Assembly (NCBI RefSeq): GCF_030253575.1
Contig: NC_080567.1
Coordinates: 30,826,501 to 30,890,500 of the forward strand
Reading direction: 5' to 3'
From: Rhododendron vialii
Lineage: Eukaryota; Streptophyta; Magnoliopsida; Ericales; Ericaceae
Length of the DNA: 64,000 bases
Positions 46,304 through 58,845 of this stretch are shown here, one piece after another. Position 1 is the first letter of the stretch. Every line of letters begins with the position of its first letter. The notes beneath the pieces are model-generated. The model did not search any database and was not told where the DNA came from. It saw nothing but the letters and a program-made list of their open reading frames with translations. The translations under genes were made by a program, and so were the position numbers.

Positions 46304-49202
46304 ATGGACTCCGACCCCGGCTCCTCCCTCCTCACCAAACTCCAATCCCCCGAGCTCCACCACATCCACCATCTCTTCTCCGATTACCTCCACCCCTTCA
46401 CCGACCTAACTCCAAACCCCAAAAAGTCCAAAAAACCCTCCAACCTCGACCACACCACCTCCGTTCGCTCCCTCGCCAAAAGATTCCTCCCTTTCCTCAA
46501 CCGCTCCCTCTCACTGATCCACAAACGCCTCTCCGAAACCCCCAAAATCGACGAAAAACTCGCCCTCCAATTGTTCAGCACGTATAAACTATGTTTGGAC
46601 TGCCTGGACTGCGTTTCTTCGCAGTTGGAGTGCAAACCCTACGCCGTCTGTATCCAGAGGGTTCGGCTGATGCACTGCTTAGAGGCGTGGGGCCGGCACG
46701 GCGAGGCCCAGAGCGAGGGTTTTTTTGTGCTGGAGAGGCTGAGGGGGATTGAGATTGGCGGTGGTAACGGGCCGAAGAAGACGGCGAAGAAGAAGTGCCG
46801 GTACGTTCCGGTTTTGGGGGAAGAGAGCGGCGTGGATCGTGATTTCGCTGTGTTGGTTGTGGAGATTGTGGTGACGCTCGTGAATTGTGTTTACGTTAGC
46901 CAGAGTAAGCAGGAAGGAGAGTATCGGAGAGTAATTGTTTTGGTGGACGAGGCGGCACCGTGGTTTAGGTGTGGTTTTCTTTACTGTAATGTACACTTGA
47001 AATAATTGTGTATTGGTGAAATATATTGAACACGATGGAGCGAACGGATATAATTCTGCAATTAGCTTACCATTTTTTTGCGATGATATGGTTTGAGCCA
47101 TTAGGCAAAGCTATTTTGTGGCTTCTTGAAGCAAATTTTCACCTTACTCCATGACGGGCGGTGGATCGGTTGAATAATTTAATAGGAATTTGGACTGAAC
47201 AGGCCATTTCTTGTGCCAAATTTGGTTAGATACATGGCAAAGCCATTTTACTCAAGCCCGACCATTGTACCTTATTTTTTGAGACCTCATGCACGTAATA
47301 GATTTGGCTTGATAAATGACTTACCCTTGAAAATGTTCTTACCAGGTTATGTTTTTACTTTTGGGAGGGAGCATCACCCTATTGGATCCCTCAATTATAA
47401 CTTCTTAAATCTGCAATGGGTAGTTTGCTCAGCAGCCAATGTATAGTAATTTTTTTGATAACTAAGATGATTTAATTAACTGACAAGGTTCTACACTATC
47501 CAATTACTACAGGGTCTTAGATGCAAGTGCATATGACAAGTTGCACAGGGTGCTTGTGACATATCTGAATAGATGCACTTTGTTTTTGGTTGGAGAGCTA
47601 ATGACTTTCAACAATGATCTGGTGCGGGAGTTCTGCTCAGCAACATTTGCTGAGTATTCCAAGTCAGCCGTGAAAGATCAGCTGCAGAAGGTGAACCATT
47701 TCAATTATTGAGGGTTCTGGCTTGAGACTGTGCACGATAATGCTTACGGATTAATTTTTCCCTTATTTGAATTTTGTTGACAGTTAACTCGCAGGATATG
47801 CTCTTCCTTGTTCTCAGTACAAGGCAACCACTTGTCATCCATCATTGATATATTGACATGCGTTTTGGACTTTTTGGCCAGTGAATGTAAGGTAATCTTG
47901 TAAATTTGGGCACTGTAAAATTACAACATAAGTAAACCATCTGGAAAATACTAGCCAATAGGGTTACAATTTGTTTATGTCTTAAGTTTGATTTGCATTG
48001 CCGATAAAAAAAGAAGTTTGATTTGCATTGCCACGTTAAAGTTTTTGCCTATACAATAATGTGAACTCCGCATATATATGTCTTATAATCACGTGCAAGC
48101 ACATAATTATGCTCATTAAGTTGAGGTTACACTGGAGTTCAGACTAAGGTTGAGCTTAACTGAATTCATCCAAGTCTTATTTCCATAATTCCACCATTCT
48201 TTATATTGTAGTAACGAGATTGGAATCTACTCCTCTAAGGAAATATACCATCTGCTCTTGTTGCTTCAAGCGCTGGAATTATGGTGTAGTTCTTGAGATT
48301 GATTGCTAATACTAACGATGCAATTAGTTGTGCTGCGCAGGTTGAAATGAAAAACACGATAATGGAATTCATTGAGCTTGTGGATTATTGTGCTAATAAA
48401 TGTCGAACTGCGACAAGAACTTTGTGCAGTCCACTCGCAACATATGTAACTAAACTAGCAGGTGAATTCAGTCAGGTACTTTTTTGTGCACTCTATAATG
48501 AGTACCTCCAAATATGGCATTATGCACATCCCTTCACTCTTGTCCCTGTGTTTTGTGGAATATACGAATGTATGATAAAGTATAATGCAACACTTTCCGC
48601 AGGTTTTGCCTCCTTTGGATATGCTTCTGAGGCTTTTTGGTACTGGGTTGTTTGTAAGTGACTGCAATGACCAGTCAAGACAGGACAGCAGCATAACCAC
48701 CAGAAGCATGAAGGATGGATCTGGGATTGCATTATTGCTTGATAAGGAAGATCTGCTCCATGATTTGTCAGCTTTGATTGGAAAATTGAAATGTTACTTT
48801 CCTGCTACCAGCAAAGCCATTAGTTTGCCCATTAGTGCAGAATTACAGTATACTGTAGGTTCTGTATGCCAAATAGATTCCCACATAAAACCAAATTATT
48901 ACACCTCTAGAGTCTGCAAAGTGGAGAATGGGAAGCGGTATCTTCTGTCCTACTGTAATGCACTGAAATTCTTATGCCAGCCAATTGCTGATTTTGTAAA
49001 TTCAGCAAAGAAAGAGATAGTTGTTGAGACTGAAGGTGCTTCCTTTCCCACCAAGCTAAGCCTTATCCAGGATGCACTCCATCAATTTATTGATGTGTAT
49101 AATTTTTGCCACAGGTAGAACGAAGAACCAGTTAGTCCCTTGTCACTTATCAACATCTTCTTAACAAACCAGCCAACTGAAAGAGTTATAATAATAATAA
49201 TC

Positions 49203-49242
<40 letters not shown>

Positions 49243-52200
49243 GCGTGGCATGAATTTGTTTCCTTGATCACTTCTATCTTGGCCTATATTGCTGCTGGAT
49301 AAGAATGGGTTGAGATTATTGGAGGGTGAATTGTTGCTGTTTGATATAGTTGTGTTACAAGTAAAAGTTTCTTCTTCTTTAGAGTTCTTCTTTTGCTTCT
49401 TTCAAGTACTTGTCAAGTGTCAGCAGAAGTTTACCCCCTGTGATGAATCTCATAAGTATATTTCAAGCACCCTTGATGAGTACTAATACAGGGCTATATT
49501 TTCTGAAGGCTCTGAATCTTCTAGGGAAATTGTTATCTGGATTATGAAGCTTATTTTTTGTGGTTTTTTTGGGTTACTTCACTACACAACTCAGAGAACC
49601 TGGGTTTCTTTTGTTTATGGATGCAGTGCATGTGAACGGGAGAGCAATGATTTTGATGATTACGAGAATACAATAGTCAGTGTAGCTGTGGCTGCCTTGA
49701 CTCTCTCCTTCAGGACTAAACTTTACCTCAAGGTTCCCACGCTTAATTCATGAAATTCTATGATAGCAAGACTTTAATGTTCATTCGATATTAGTTACTA
49801 TTCCAGTTCAATTGAATTTGTGCTGCTTGGTTTATCCATTACTCTAATTGCTGTCTTTGCTAACTGCAGGAGAGTATCAGTTTCGTTAAGCAAGTTATTT
49901 CAGTTGACTGGATTCAAGCTAATGATTTAAAATACATATTTGCCGCTCTTTACAATGTTGGTATTGCTCTGTACAGGAATAAGCAAGTGAAAGAGGTACT
50001 TCGGTCATGAACAATATTGCCTATTTCTTGCATAAGTGGCTTGGGCTTCCGTTTATATCATGAATGTTTCTTTGCAGGCTTCGGTGGCAGTGAAATTATG
50101 TTGTAGGGCATCGTGGACTTGTGTTTCATTTCTTTGCAAGTCTTTTGCAAACAAATCGAATAGGTTTCACACTGATGTGTCAGAAGATTCTGTCACGATT
50201 TCTGTCAGTGAAGCATGTGCCAAAAGTGCATTTCTTCTTGATTTACTTTATCAATGTAACAGTCATGATAAGCTGAGTAAAACAATGAGTTACTGTCTTG
50301 AAAACTGGTCTGCTGCTGAAAATCTATTCAATAAGCTGCCAAGTCCAGTAGCTTTGGTGAAGCAGTGGGTAAAGGTAGACATCTGAAACTTCTTGCTGTC
50401 TTTACTATGATTTGCATTCATGCTGTCTGTTTTTTGCTTGTTTTCCAGATAGAATGTAAACTTTGTAAGGAACCGAATACAGAGCACATTGCTACAACCT
50501 TGTATTCTTTGATGTCATCTTCTGAAAGGGTGTCAGTAAGGTCACTTGGCATAATTTTAGAGCAGGTTTGGGCTACCTTTGTTTGCCTGTAAATTTGCTT
50601 ATAATCTTCCAATGATATTTGTTTATATCTCCCTGGGAGTTGTTATTTGCTTACTGATAAGACATATTTGTTTCCCTTTCATGCTTAAAATTCAGGAGCT
50701 GTTAGCATATCATGACATGAGTCCTCTGTACCCAAGGTTAAGTCAGAAGATGCAAATGGATATCATAGATGCCCTCGTAGAAAAGGTGTATGTTACAGAT
50801 GATAACTGTTTGCAGAAATTTAAATTTCTTATTGCAAAAGGACGAGTATTAAGGGCCTCTGGAATTGAAGGTCTGAAGGGATGTATTCAGTGTTTATCAG
50901 ATGTCATATCCATGATGGTGAGCTTGCTCTAGTTTCCTTTTTCTGATCTCTTTATTCTCCCAATCATGAAATGCTCTGTTGCATTGGAATTCCCCCTTTC
51001 TCCTTGCTCTGTTTCTCCTGACATTGGTTATGTAATGTTACCTGACTAGAATGTCATGAATGGCGGAGAAGTTCGACAGAGTGTAACAATTTGTCATCAG
51101 TTAGCTGTGGCATATTCCTTGCGTGCACTGTGTATCCAGGAGGCCGAACCAAACTCCAAGGTTTTCTTTGCTTAAAAGGCTAGTCCCAATTATTTTATTT
51201 TTTTGAGTAGTATGGAGTATGGACGGTGGTATATCTTCAGGTAGACTATTTACTACACAAATGTCATTTTTGTGTTTTCTTGGCTTCTTTTCCAAACAGC
51301 AACCTTTTGAAGATATTCAAGCTGCACTTAATCTATGGTTGAGGCCTGATTGCTGCCTCGTGGACAACCAGTGTGATATTGCTTTTGAAAATATGCTGAT
51401 TTTGTTGTATCATGTAATTGATATCTTATCTATGAAGGTAATTCCTGTAAGGTTATCCTGCCTTTAGATTCTACATGGAATTATTCAGATAAAGTAGTTT
51501 TATTGGCTAATTAACTTTTTCTCTTTTGTACCTTCAGGGCTTTACAGAATTTCACGACCACCTGTATGAGTTGTTGATCAGATTGTTTAAAAGGAAGAAT
51601 GTTCCACTGGAGAAGTGTTTGGCCTTGTTGTGGCAGTACAGAAGGCTTGGCCATGCCCTTTGTGCTTCACCTGTGAGTGAGGGATTCATTACAACTTTTT
51701 CAAAGCATTGTGGCGAAATTTCCAAATCTATAAATTTCTGGAAAAGTAGCATGAGTGGATCATTGCCACTGGAAGTGGGGTTTCAGCAGAGCTTCTCCTT
51801 CATTTTAAGTAACTTCTCCCATGGCTCTTGTAACACTGAATATCCTTTCCGACCCGAACTCAAAGTTGATGAAGTTAAGAAGGCTGCTTTGGATCTCACT
51901 TCAAAGGTAAGATTTTTCTAATAATTGGTATAGTTGGCTTTGCCCTATTTCAGTTTAACTGGAGATTTTTGCACCTCCTTAACTGAATGATTTTCTTATT
52001 TTAGGTTCCTCTTTGCACCAGTTCCATTTTTCTTGCCGCGCATCTCTATCATGATTTATGTGGAAGAATGGTTTTGACCGGAAGAATAATTGAGGTTACT
52101 TCTGTTACTTTTTTTCTCACTCAGTGCCAATTTTATATAAAGGTTACTCATGGACCTTGATTTACTTTATACCCTGACCAATCTGATCTCTAGAGTTATG

Positions 52201-54933
52201 GAGAGTTAGAGGGCCAGATTTCGGGGCTTTCAAATCAAACTAGAAGTTATTGGGAGGTCTATACCTATTACGGGACTGTTGGATGTTTGTGGATACCATC
52301 CAAAACTGAGCTAGAAATCCACACATAGATTAGTCTTTCCTGCCATTGTAAAGGACTGTTTTTTGTTAATGAATGCTTGTGGGACCGTGTATGTTTCTTT
52401 CCTTCCTCTCCTTCGAAGCATACAAAGTGCCTTGCTCGGATGGAGATTTGAAAATTTTTGGGTTTGGTTTTTGGGGTAATGAGTGGAGAGAGAAGTTAGG
52501 GTAATAATTAGAGATAGGGGTAATGAGTGGGGAGAGAAATGAGAGTAATGATTGGAAGTATGAGTAATGAGTGTTTTTGGAGTTGGAATTTTTTTTCCAA
52601 AAAGGCATCCGAACAAGGATTTTTTGCTTGTTGCTACTTTTCTGACAAGTTTTCCAACAATGTAGGCTCTTTCATATGCAAAAGAAGCACATCATTTACG
52701 CAGTAAACTCTTGAAAGAGAAATTTAGATACTCTGTGGAGCAGCAGACTGAAATTTATGATGAAAATGGGGCAATTATTCAGAAGCGTTGTTACTGTCTC
52801 AGTAGTTTTCATATGTATAGTACAGTAGCTACATCGGTTTGGGATCCGGATAATATTTCATCCGAAATGGAAGGCTGCCTTCTTACTCCATGGAATGTAC
52901 TTCAGTGTTATCTAGAAAGCATTCTACAGGTTCTCTCTATTGTCTCTTTAATATTTTGGGTCACATAGGTGGTGTTCCAGTTTACCCCCTTAAAAAATAA
53001 GTACTTTTTGCAATTTTCAAGCTTAAAAATAATAGGCTTATTGAAATAAAAAAAAATTGTGATATCGGTCTTGTTTGATACATCTCGATGAGATCTATCA
53101 AACCCTGCAAAAAAAATTGAAAAATTATTTTCGTAAACTTATTATTTTTAAGTTTGAAAATAGGTCCTTATTTTTTAAGCCCTTATTTGAGAATCTGGAA
53201 CGGGGCCATATTATTCTGATTGCTGTGCTTTGCCAATGGTGAAATTTAAGTAGTATGGTTGATACAGGTTGGCATCATATATGAGTTAATTGGTGATGGA
53301 TCTGAGGCTGAAACTCTTTTACTGTGGGGGAAAAGCATATCCAGCTTTCAAGACTTGCCTCTTTTCAAAGTTGCATTTTCCTCTGTCTTAGGTATAGAAA
53401 CCAACCTTTTCTTCTATTGTTTCAAATTTTATGCTAGTCTTTTGTCTGTGGATTGTCTTCCTATTCATGGAAATAGAGATGTAACTGTGAAATCTATTTT
53501 GTGCATCTGACCTTCTTCAGGAATTCTGTACCGCAAGCAACAGCTATGGGATTTGGCAGAAAAGGAACTTCACAGTGCAAAGCAAATATTAGCAGATTGC
53601 TGTGGTACCATTTCGTGCATCAAATGCAGATGGCTCTTTGAAGTTACTATTGACCTGCACTTGGGAGATTTAGTCAGAAGTCGCCATGATAAATATACAA
53701 TAGAAAAGCGTTCTGTAGATGCAGAAACTCTTTACAAATCAGCTCTGGACAAGCTTAATCTTCCTGAGTGGAAAAATTCAGTGAGTAGTCCTGAGGATAT
53801 TGGCTTCGAGAACATAACTGTTTGTGATGCTGTTGGAATGAATCATTCTCATGTTAATGAGTTCCCCTCCAAAGTTGATGAAGCAGAAATGAGAATTGAA
53901 GCCAAAAAGACCAGAAAGACTAAGAAAGCATTAAACCAACTGCAGGGACAATGTTCGGTGGCAGAGCAAAATTCAAGGATGACTCGGTCCAGATGTCGTT
54001 CCCAGAAAACTAATGATAACATTCCCTGTGACGTACAGGTAGGGCGTGCTAAGTATTCAAATAATGGGCACTGTTTTGCTCTCCCTGATGCCCTTAGTCA
54101 GGGAGGCCCACTCTCAAAAATTGAAAGTCCTGCTGCGGACTCTGGATGTGAAGTTGCATGCGTTTGCAACAAAATGAAGTGTTGGTATTGTCTTCCTATT
54201 AAAGTTATGGAATCTGGCTGTATAAATGATTTTGTGCACATGAAATGGGAGTTTGCCCGGAGGCGTCTTTTACTGAAACTCCTCACAGGCATAGGTATGG
54301 TGCTAAAAACATGTAAATCATTTTCTTTTCCCCGAAATTGGTTGTGCGTGCACTAACTATATTCTGTTGCATGATACATAATCTTGCCGCAAATATGTAT
54401 AACTTAGTAGTTTTTGGGAAATCAAAGAGAAGAATTGTTGCCATGCAGGAAAATGTTTAGGTATTCGTGGTGAAACTCATGAAGCACGTGAATGGTTTTT
54501 GCAAAGCATATCTGTGCTGGTCAGCAGGAATCTCTTTTCTGCGAATTCTCGTGTTCCTCCCACTACCTTGCTTGACATGATTGGGGAGGAAATCCCAGGA
54601 GACCCTTTAGCAGTTGAACGTGCAACAGTACTTTACAACCTTTGTTGGTTTACATTAAAGAGTTATCCCTGCAAGGATACCAGGTATGCTTAAACAGCCT
54701 CTAAACATTTCCCTGTCCATGATACTCTGTAGTGCCTGTGTAAATGCGTCTGAAGACAAAATATTATCGATGTTGCCTGGGTTTTATTAATTGGCATTTC
54801 TCTCCTTTTGGTTTTAATGCTTCGCAGGATCAATTCTTGCACTGTTACCTGCATCCAGATACCAAGAATCATATCTTGGATGATGCTAGCCTTCGTTCTT
54901 TGTCGTGAAATTCCTGTTCTTGTCCAAAAGGTT

Positions 54934-55019
<86 letters not shown>

Positions 55020-58000
55020 GTGTTTCTTATTATTGACAATGAAAAGAGGCAGAATGAAAAATAAGGGGATGGAGGACCCCTCTGAAGTAGGCAAAACCAT
55101 GCTAAACAATCGGTAAACTGTTGGGGATACTAATGTCCAAACCCACAAGCAAACACACACAATCGAAGAACAAACCAAGAACATTAATCTAAAGGAAGAA
55201 AAGAACAAGACACAGAGATTTATGTGGTTCTGACTTAAGCTGATTGCTTAATCGTACATCCACGGGATCTGGGGTGTTTCACTATGATGAAAGCATGAAA
55301 AAGTTACAATAGGAGGCAACCCTAGCTTTGCTTTTATAGTCCAAGCAAACTAGTATATCAGAAAACCCTAGAAAACGCGCATCTTGCATAATTCCACGTG
55401 TCCGCTCATCCGGACTAACTTGACCTTCGTCGGACGAGCGTCGCCTTCGTCCAGATGAACTCCACTCTGGTACGGACCAGTTTTCTAGAAGTTCCAATTC
55501 TTCAATTGCGTTCTCGCTCGTCCGGACCAGCCACACCTTTGTCCGGACGAGTTTTCCAGAAGCTTTACTTCTTCACAATCAACATAAACAATATTCACTA
55601 GTTAGTGCCAATCCCTTTACCAAAGTTGATAGATACTAACTCTAGAATTTGAACTAATTTAAGCCCCTACATTACCCTCTTTATGTACTTCGAAGGTTGG
55701 CAGACCTGGATAGCTGAGAAAGCCGTACCTTCAAATATGAGGAAGGTTTGAGATAATACCGTTAAAGTTGGAATTCTTCAAACAGACTTAAGGTTAATAG
55801 ATGTCCATATTCCCTGAAACGATCGCGATCTTGGGCAATGTTTGACTACCTTGGGTTCACACTCAATCAAGCAAAAGTAAAAACTTATAATGTGGGCTTT
55901 GAAGGCTTTAAGGACAGCAGGATATGTCAGGCCTTATGGAAAATAGGTTTCCTTGCAAGTTGAAAATAATTTTTGTTTGCGAGTACTGCTTTTTTGTCAT
56001 TGCCAGGTTTTACAAATGAAAAACAGAGATGATATTTCCTGAAAATGGTAAATAGACTACTTAAGCATTGGAGTCATTCTACTAAAGCTGTCTCTTTTTG
56101 AAAATATACTACTTAATTGTAATGATTAGTACTCCATATGTTCATTACGCAGTTGATAAATTTACAATGCTGTCAAGTGAGAGGAAGAATTGGTGATATC
56201 GCCATTGTTATCTTCCATAAACTGAGATATATTACTTACCATCTTTAAGATCCATGCCCATTTGTTGTTTTAAATCTGCCAGTGACTTACCAATAAACGT
56301 AAAATTTCATTTCCGCTCTTGTTTCACTGAGGTAATTGATCTTTGAAGGAGCCGAATATCTTTCTTCTTGGTAGAGATATATATCTTATGTTTGGGTTTC
56401 AACGAGCTTGTGGTGAAAGTAGACAATTCACATATGCTATGAGAATAGGCAGCATGCGTTTGAAGATTTTACTGATAGGTATACTGTTCGAGAACCTTAC
56501 TTTTGCTGCCGTCGCTTGTTGGCTAAATCTTGCAGCTCCTTGTATGGGTCCCACACTTGGATTGACAGGGTGGAATTTGTTTAATTTGGTAGGGATTTAT
56601 AAGTAGACACCACCGAGATTTTTTTGATTGTCAAATGGCTGGTTGATGTTGTGAGAGAAAGAAGGAAAAGTGTACAAGGTGTTGTGTTAACTAACCCTAA
56701 CACAATCAACTCTTATTTAATAAATAATGGGAAATCATAAAGACTACATTAACCAATGTGAGACTAATAGCAATACTATATTCTAACATTCCCCCTCAAG
56801 TTGGAGACTCTCCAGCTTGTTACATATCAATCAACGAAACAATTACCTCAACTACTAACATCAATAACGAAAAACAATCAATTTGTTAAAAACAATGGAA
56901 CAACTTTTAATAGCAACGACCAATGAACGAAACGACTTCAACAAATGAAACGGCTTCAACGACCAACCAACTTCAACGACTTCAACGAAATAATTTCAAC
57001 GACCAATGAATCAACGAACAACGAACGATTTCAACGGCCAACGAATCAACAAACAAATTCAACGAAATAATTTTAACGACCAACAAAACCAATTTCAACG
57101 ACCAATAACAACCAACTTCAATTACCAACCAACCACCAATTTCAACAAAATAGAAGACAAAACAAGATATGTCACCATGCTCACCAAAAGCATGGCCAAA
57201 AAACCCAACCACGATACCCTACAATATTCAACTGTATGATTGTTGCCGTACAATAAGTGCAATGGCGAAGAACACAACCACGACTACGACTGCGACCGAC
57301 TTCACCCAGTATATGACCACCTCGACTAGAATCACGGCTAATATTAGGGCCACCATTACCAGACCTACGACGATCATCTCTTCTGGACTTCCAAAAACCA
57401 TGACCGAAGCTGCGAGAGAAAGGACTACCCAAATGAGGAACTAGAAGCCATTCCAAATCAATCTCAACAATGCACCAACCAGCAGCTACTCCAACCATCA
57501 ATGAACAAGACTAAAAACAACAAAGTGAACCAGAATACCAACATGTAGTGTTACCAGCGAGTCATAGCATGCAAGGGAGCAGACCATCGCGAGAGTAAAC
57601 AGCACAGCAGACCAAACAAAGCCAGATCCGAGATCATATCAGCATCAGACCCAAATGAAGTGGCTGGAAAAGAACTGACGAAGGGTTTGGAGGCCTATTG
57701 GTAAGTGGGTTAGGGTTTTGGAGATCAGACGAGAGTGGGGGGATTTCTGGTACTGTTCACGACTGTGAGCACTGTTCACTACGACTATGATGATGGATAT
57801 TCAGGTTAGGGTTAGGGTTTTCTGCTGGTCAATAAGGCGGCGGCAGCTAGCTATGGTGGTGACTAACTATGGCAGCTAGCGGTGGTGTCTATCGTGGGGT
57901 GCTCTGATACCATGTTGTGAGAGAAAGAAGGAAAAGTGTATAGGGAGTTGTGTTAACTAACCCTAACACAATCAACTCTTATTTATATAATGGGAAATCA

Positions 58001-58771
58001 GACTACATTAACCAATGTGGGACTAATAGCAATACTATATTCTAACCGTTGAATCATCAAAATATTTTTGTGGGTCATATTTGATTGACATTTGGCCATC
58101 CCTGATTTTATGACAGGTATCGAGATTGCTTGCTGCCATTTTTGTACTTTCTTCCTCAACTGAAATTTTTTCATCGTACATCTCTCCTTGCAAAGCACTC
58201 TCTGAAAGCCATTGGGCTTCCTATTTTCATCAAACTTCACTTGGTACACTCTCTGAAAGCCATTGGGCTTCCTATTTTCATCAAGCTTCACTTGGTACAC
58301 ATCTTAACCTCAAGCTATTATCTACTCTGACTGGGAAGCAAAAAGTCCAAGATCCTATCAATGTTGAGGTATGCTCTGGGCTTATGGTTTTGCCTTTCCT
58401 TGTTTGGTTATGTCTGAAACCAATCCTGGAACAGCAGTTCGCCCATGTTCTTTCTATTCAGTTGGGTTTTTTTTGTTTTTTTTTCCATTGATTTTATCTC
58501 CATTTTCTCATGTGTTTGTGTTTTGTTTTTGATATCCTTCCTGTTCCACAATGTTAGTTCTTTCAATTTGGGTTGTTCTAAAAGGCAAATCTTTTGTAAT
58601 GTTTGGGAACTATCTTTAATCTTTTGCCTTTAAATGGTCAATGTTAGGGACTGTCCCTAACCACACAGACCAATAATTGTCTTTAATTCTTCTAAAGTTG
58701 TATCGTATAAGTTAGCCTGCTTTTGTCTTTCCTTCATATAAAGTTGCATTGTAAACGTTAACGTGGTCAGC

Positions 58772-58845
<74 letters not shown>

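Noticed and set aside
46252..46587. 111-codon Pro/Leu/Arg-rich frame overlapping the separase start
   Set aside because: It is a shifted frame in C-rich exon 1 sequence. The separase frame continues through 27 in-phase exons.
54690..55208. 172-codon minus-strand frame with a long Arg-Glu dipeptide run
   Set aside because: The frame exists only because the (TC)n microsatellite is open in all frames. It lies in a separase intron.
56343..56606. 87-codon frame in separase intron 19
   Set aside because: There is no recognisable family. It is isolated in an intron full of retroelement sequence.
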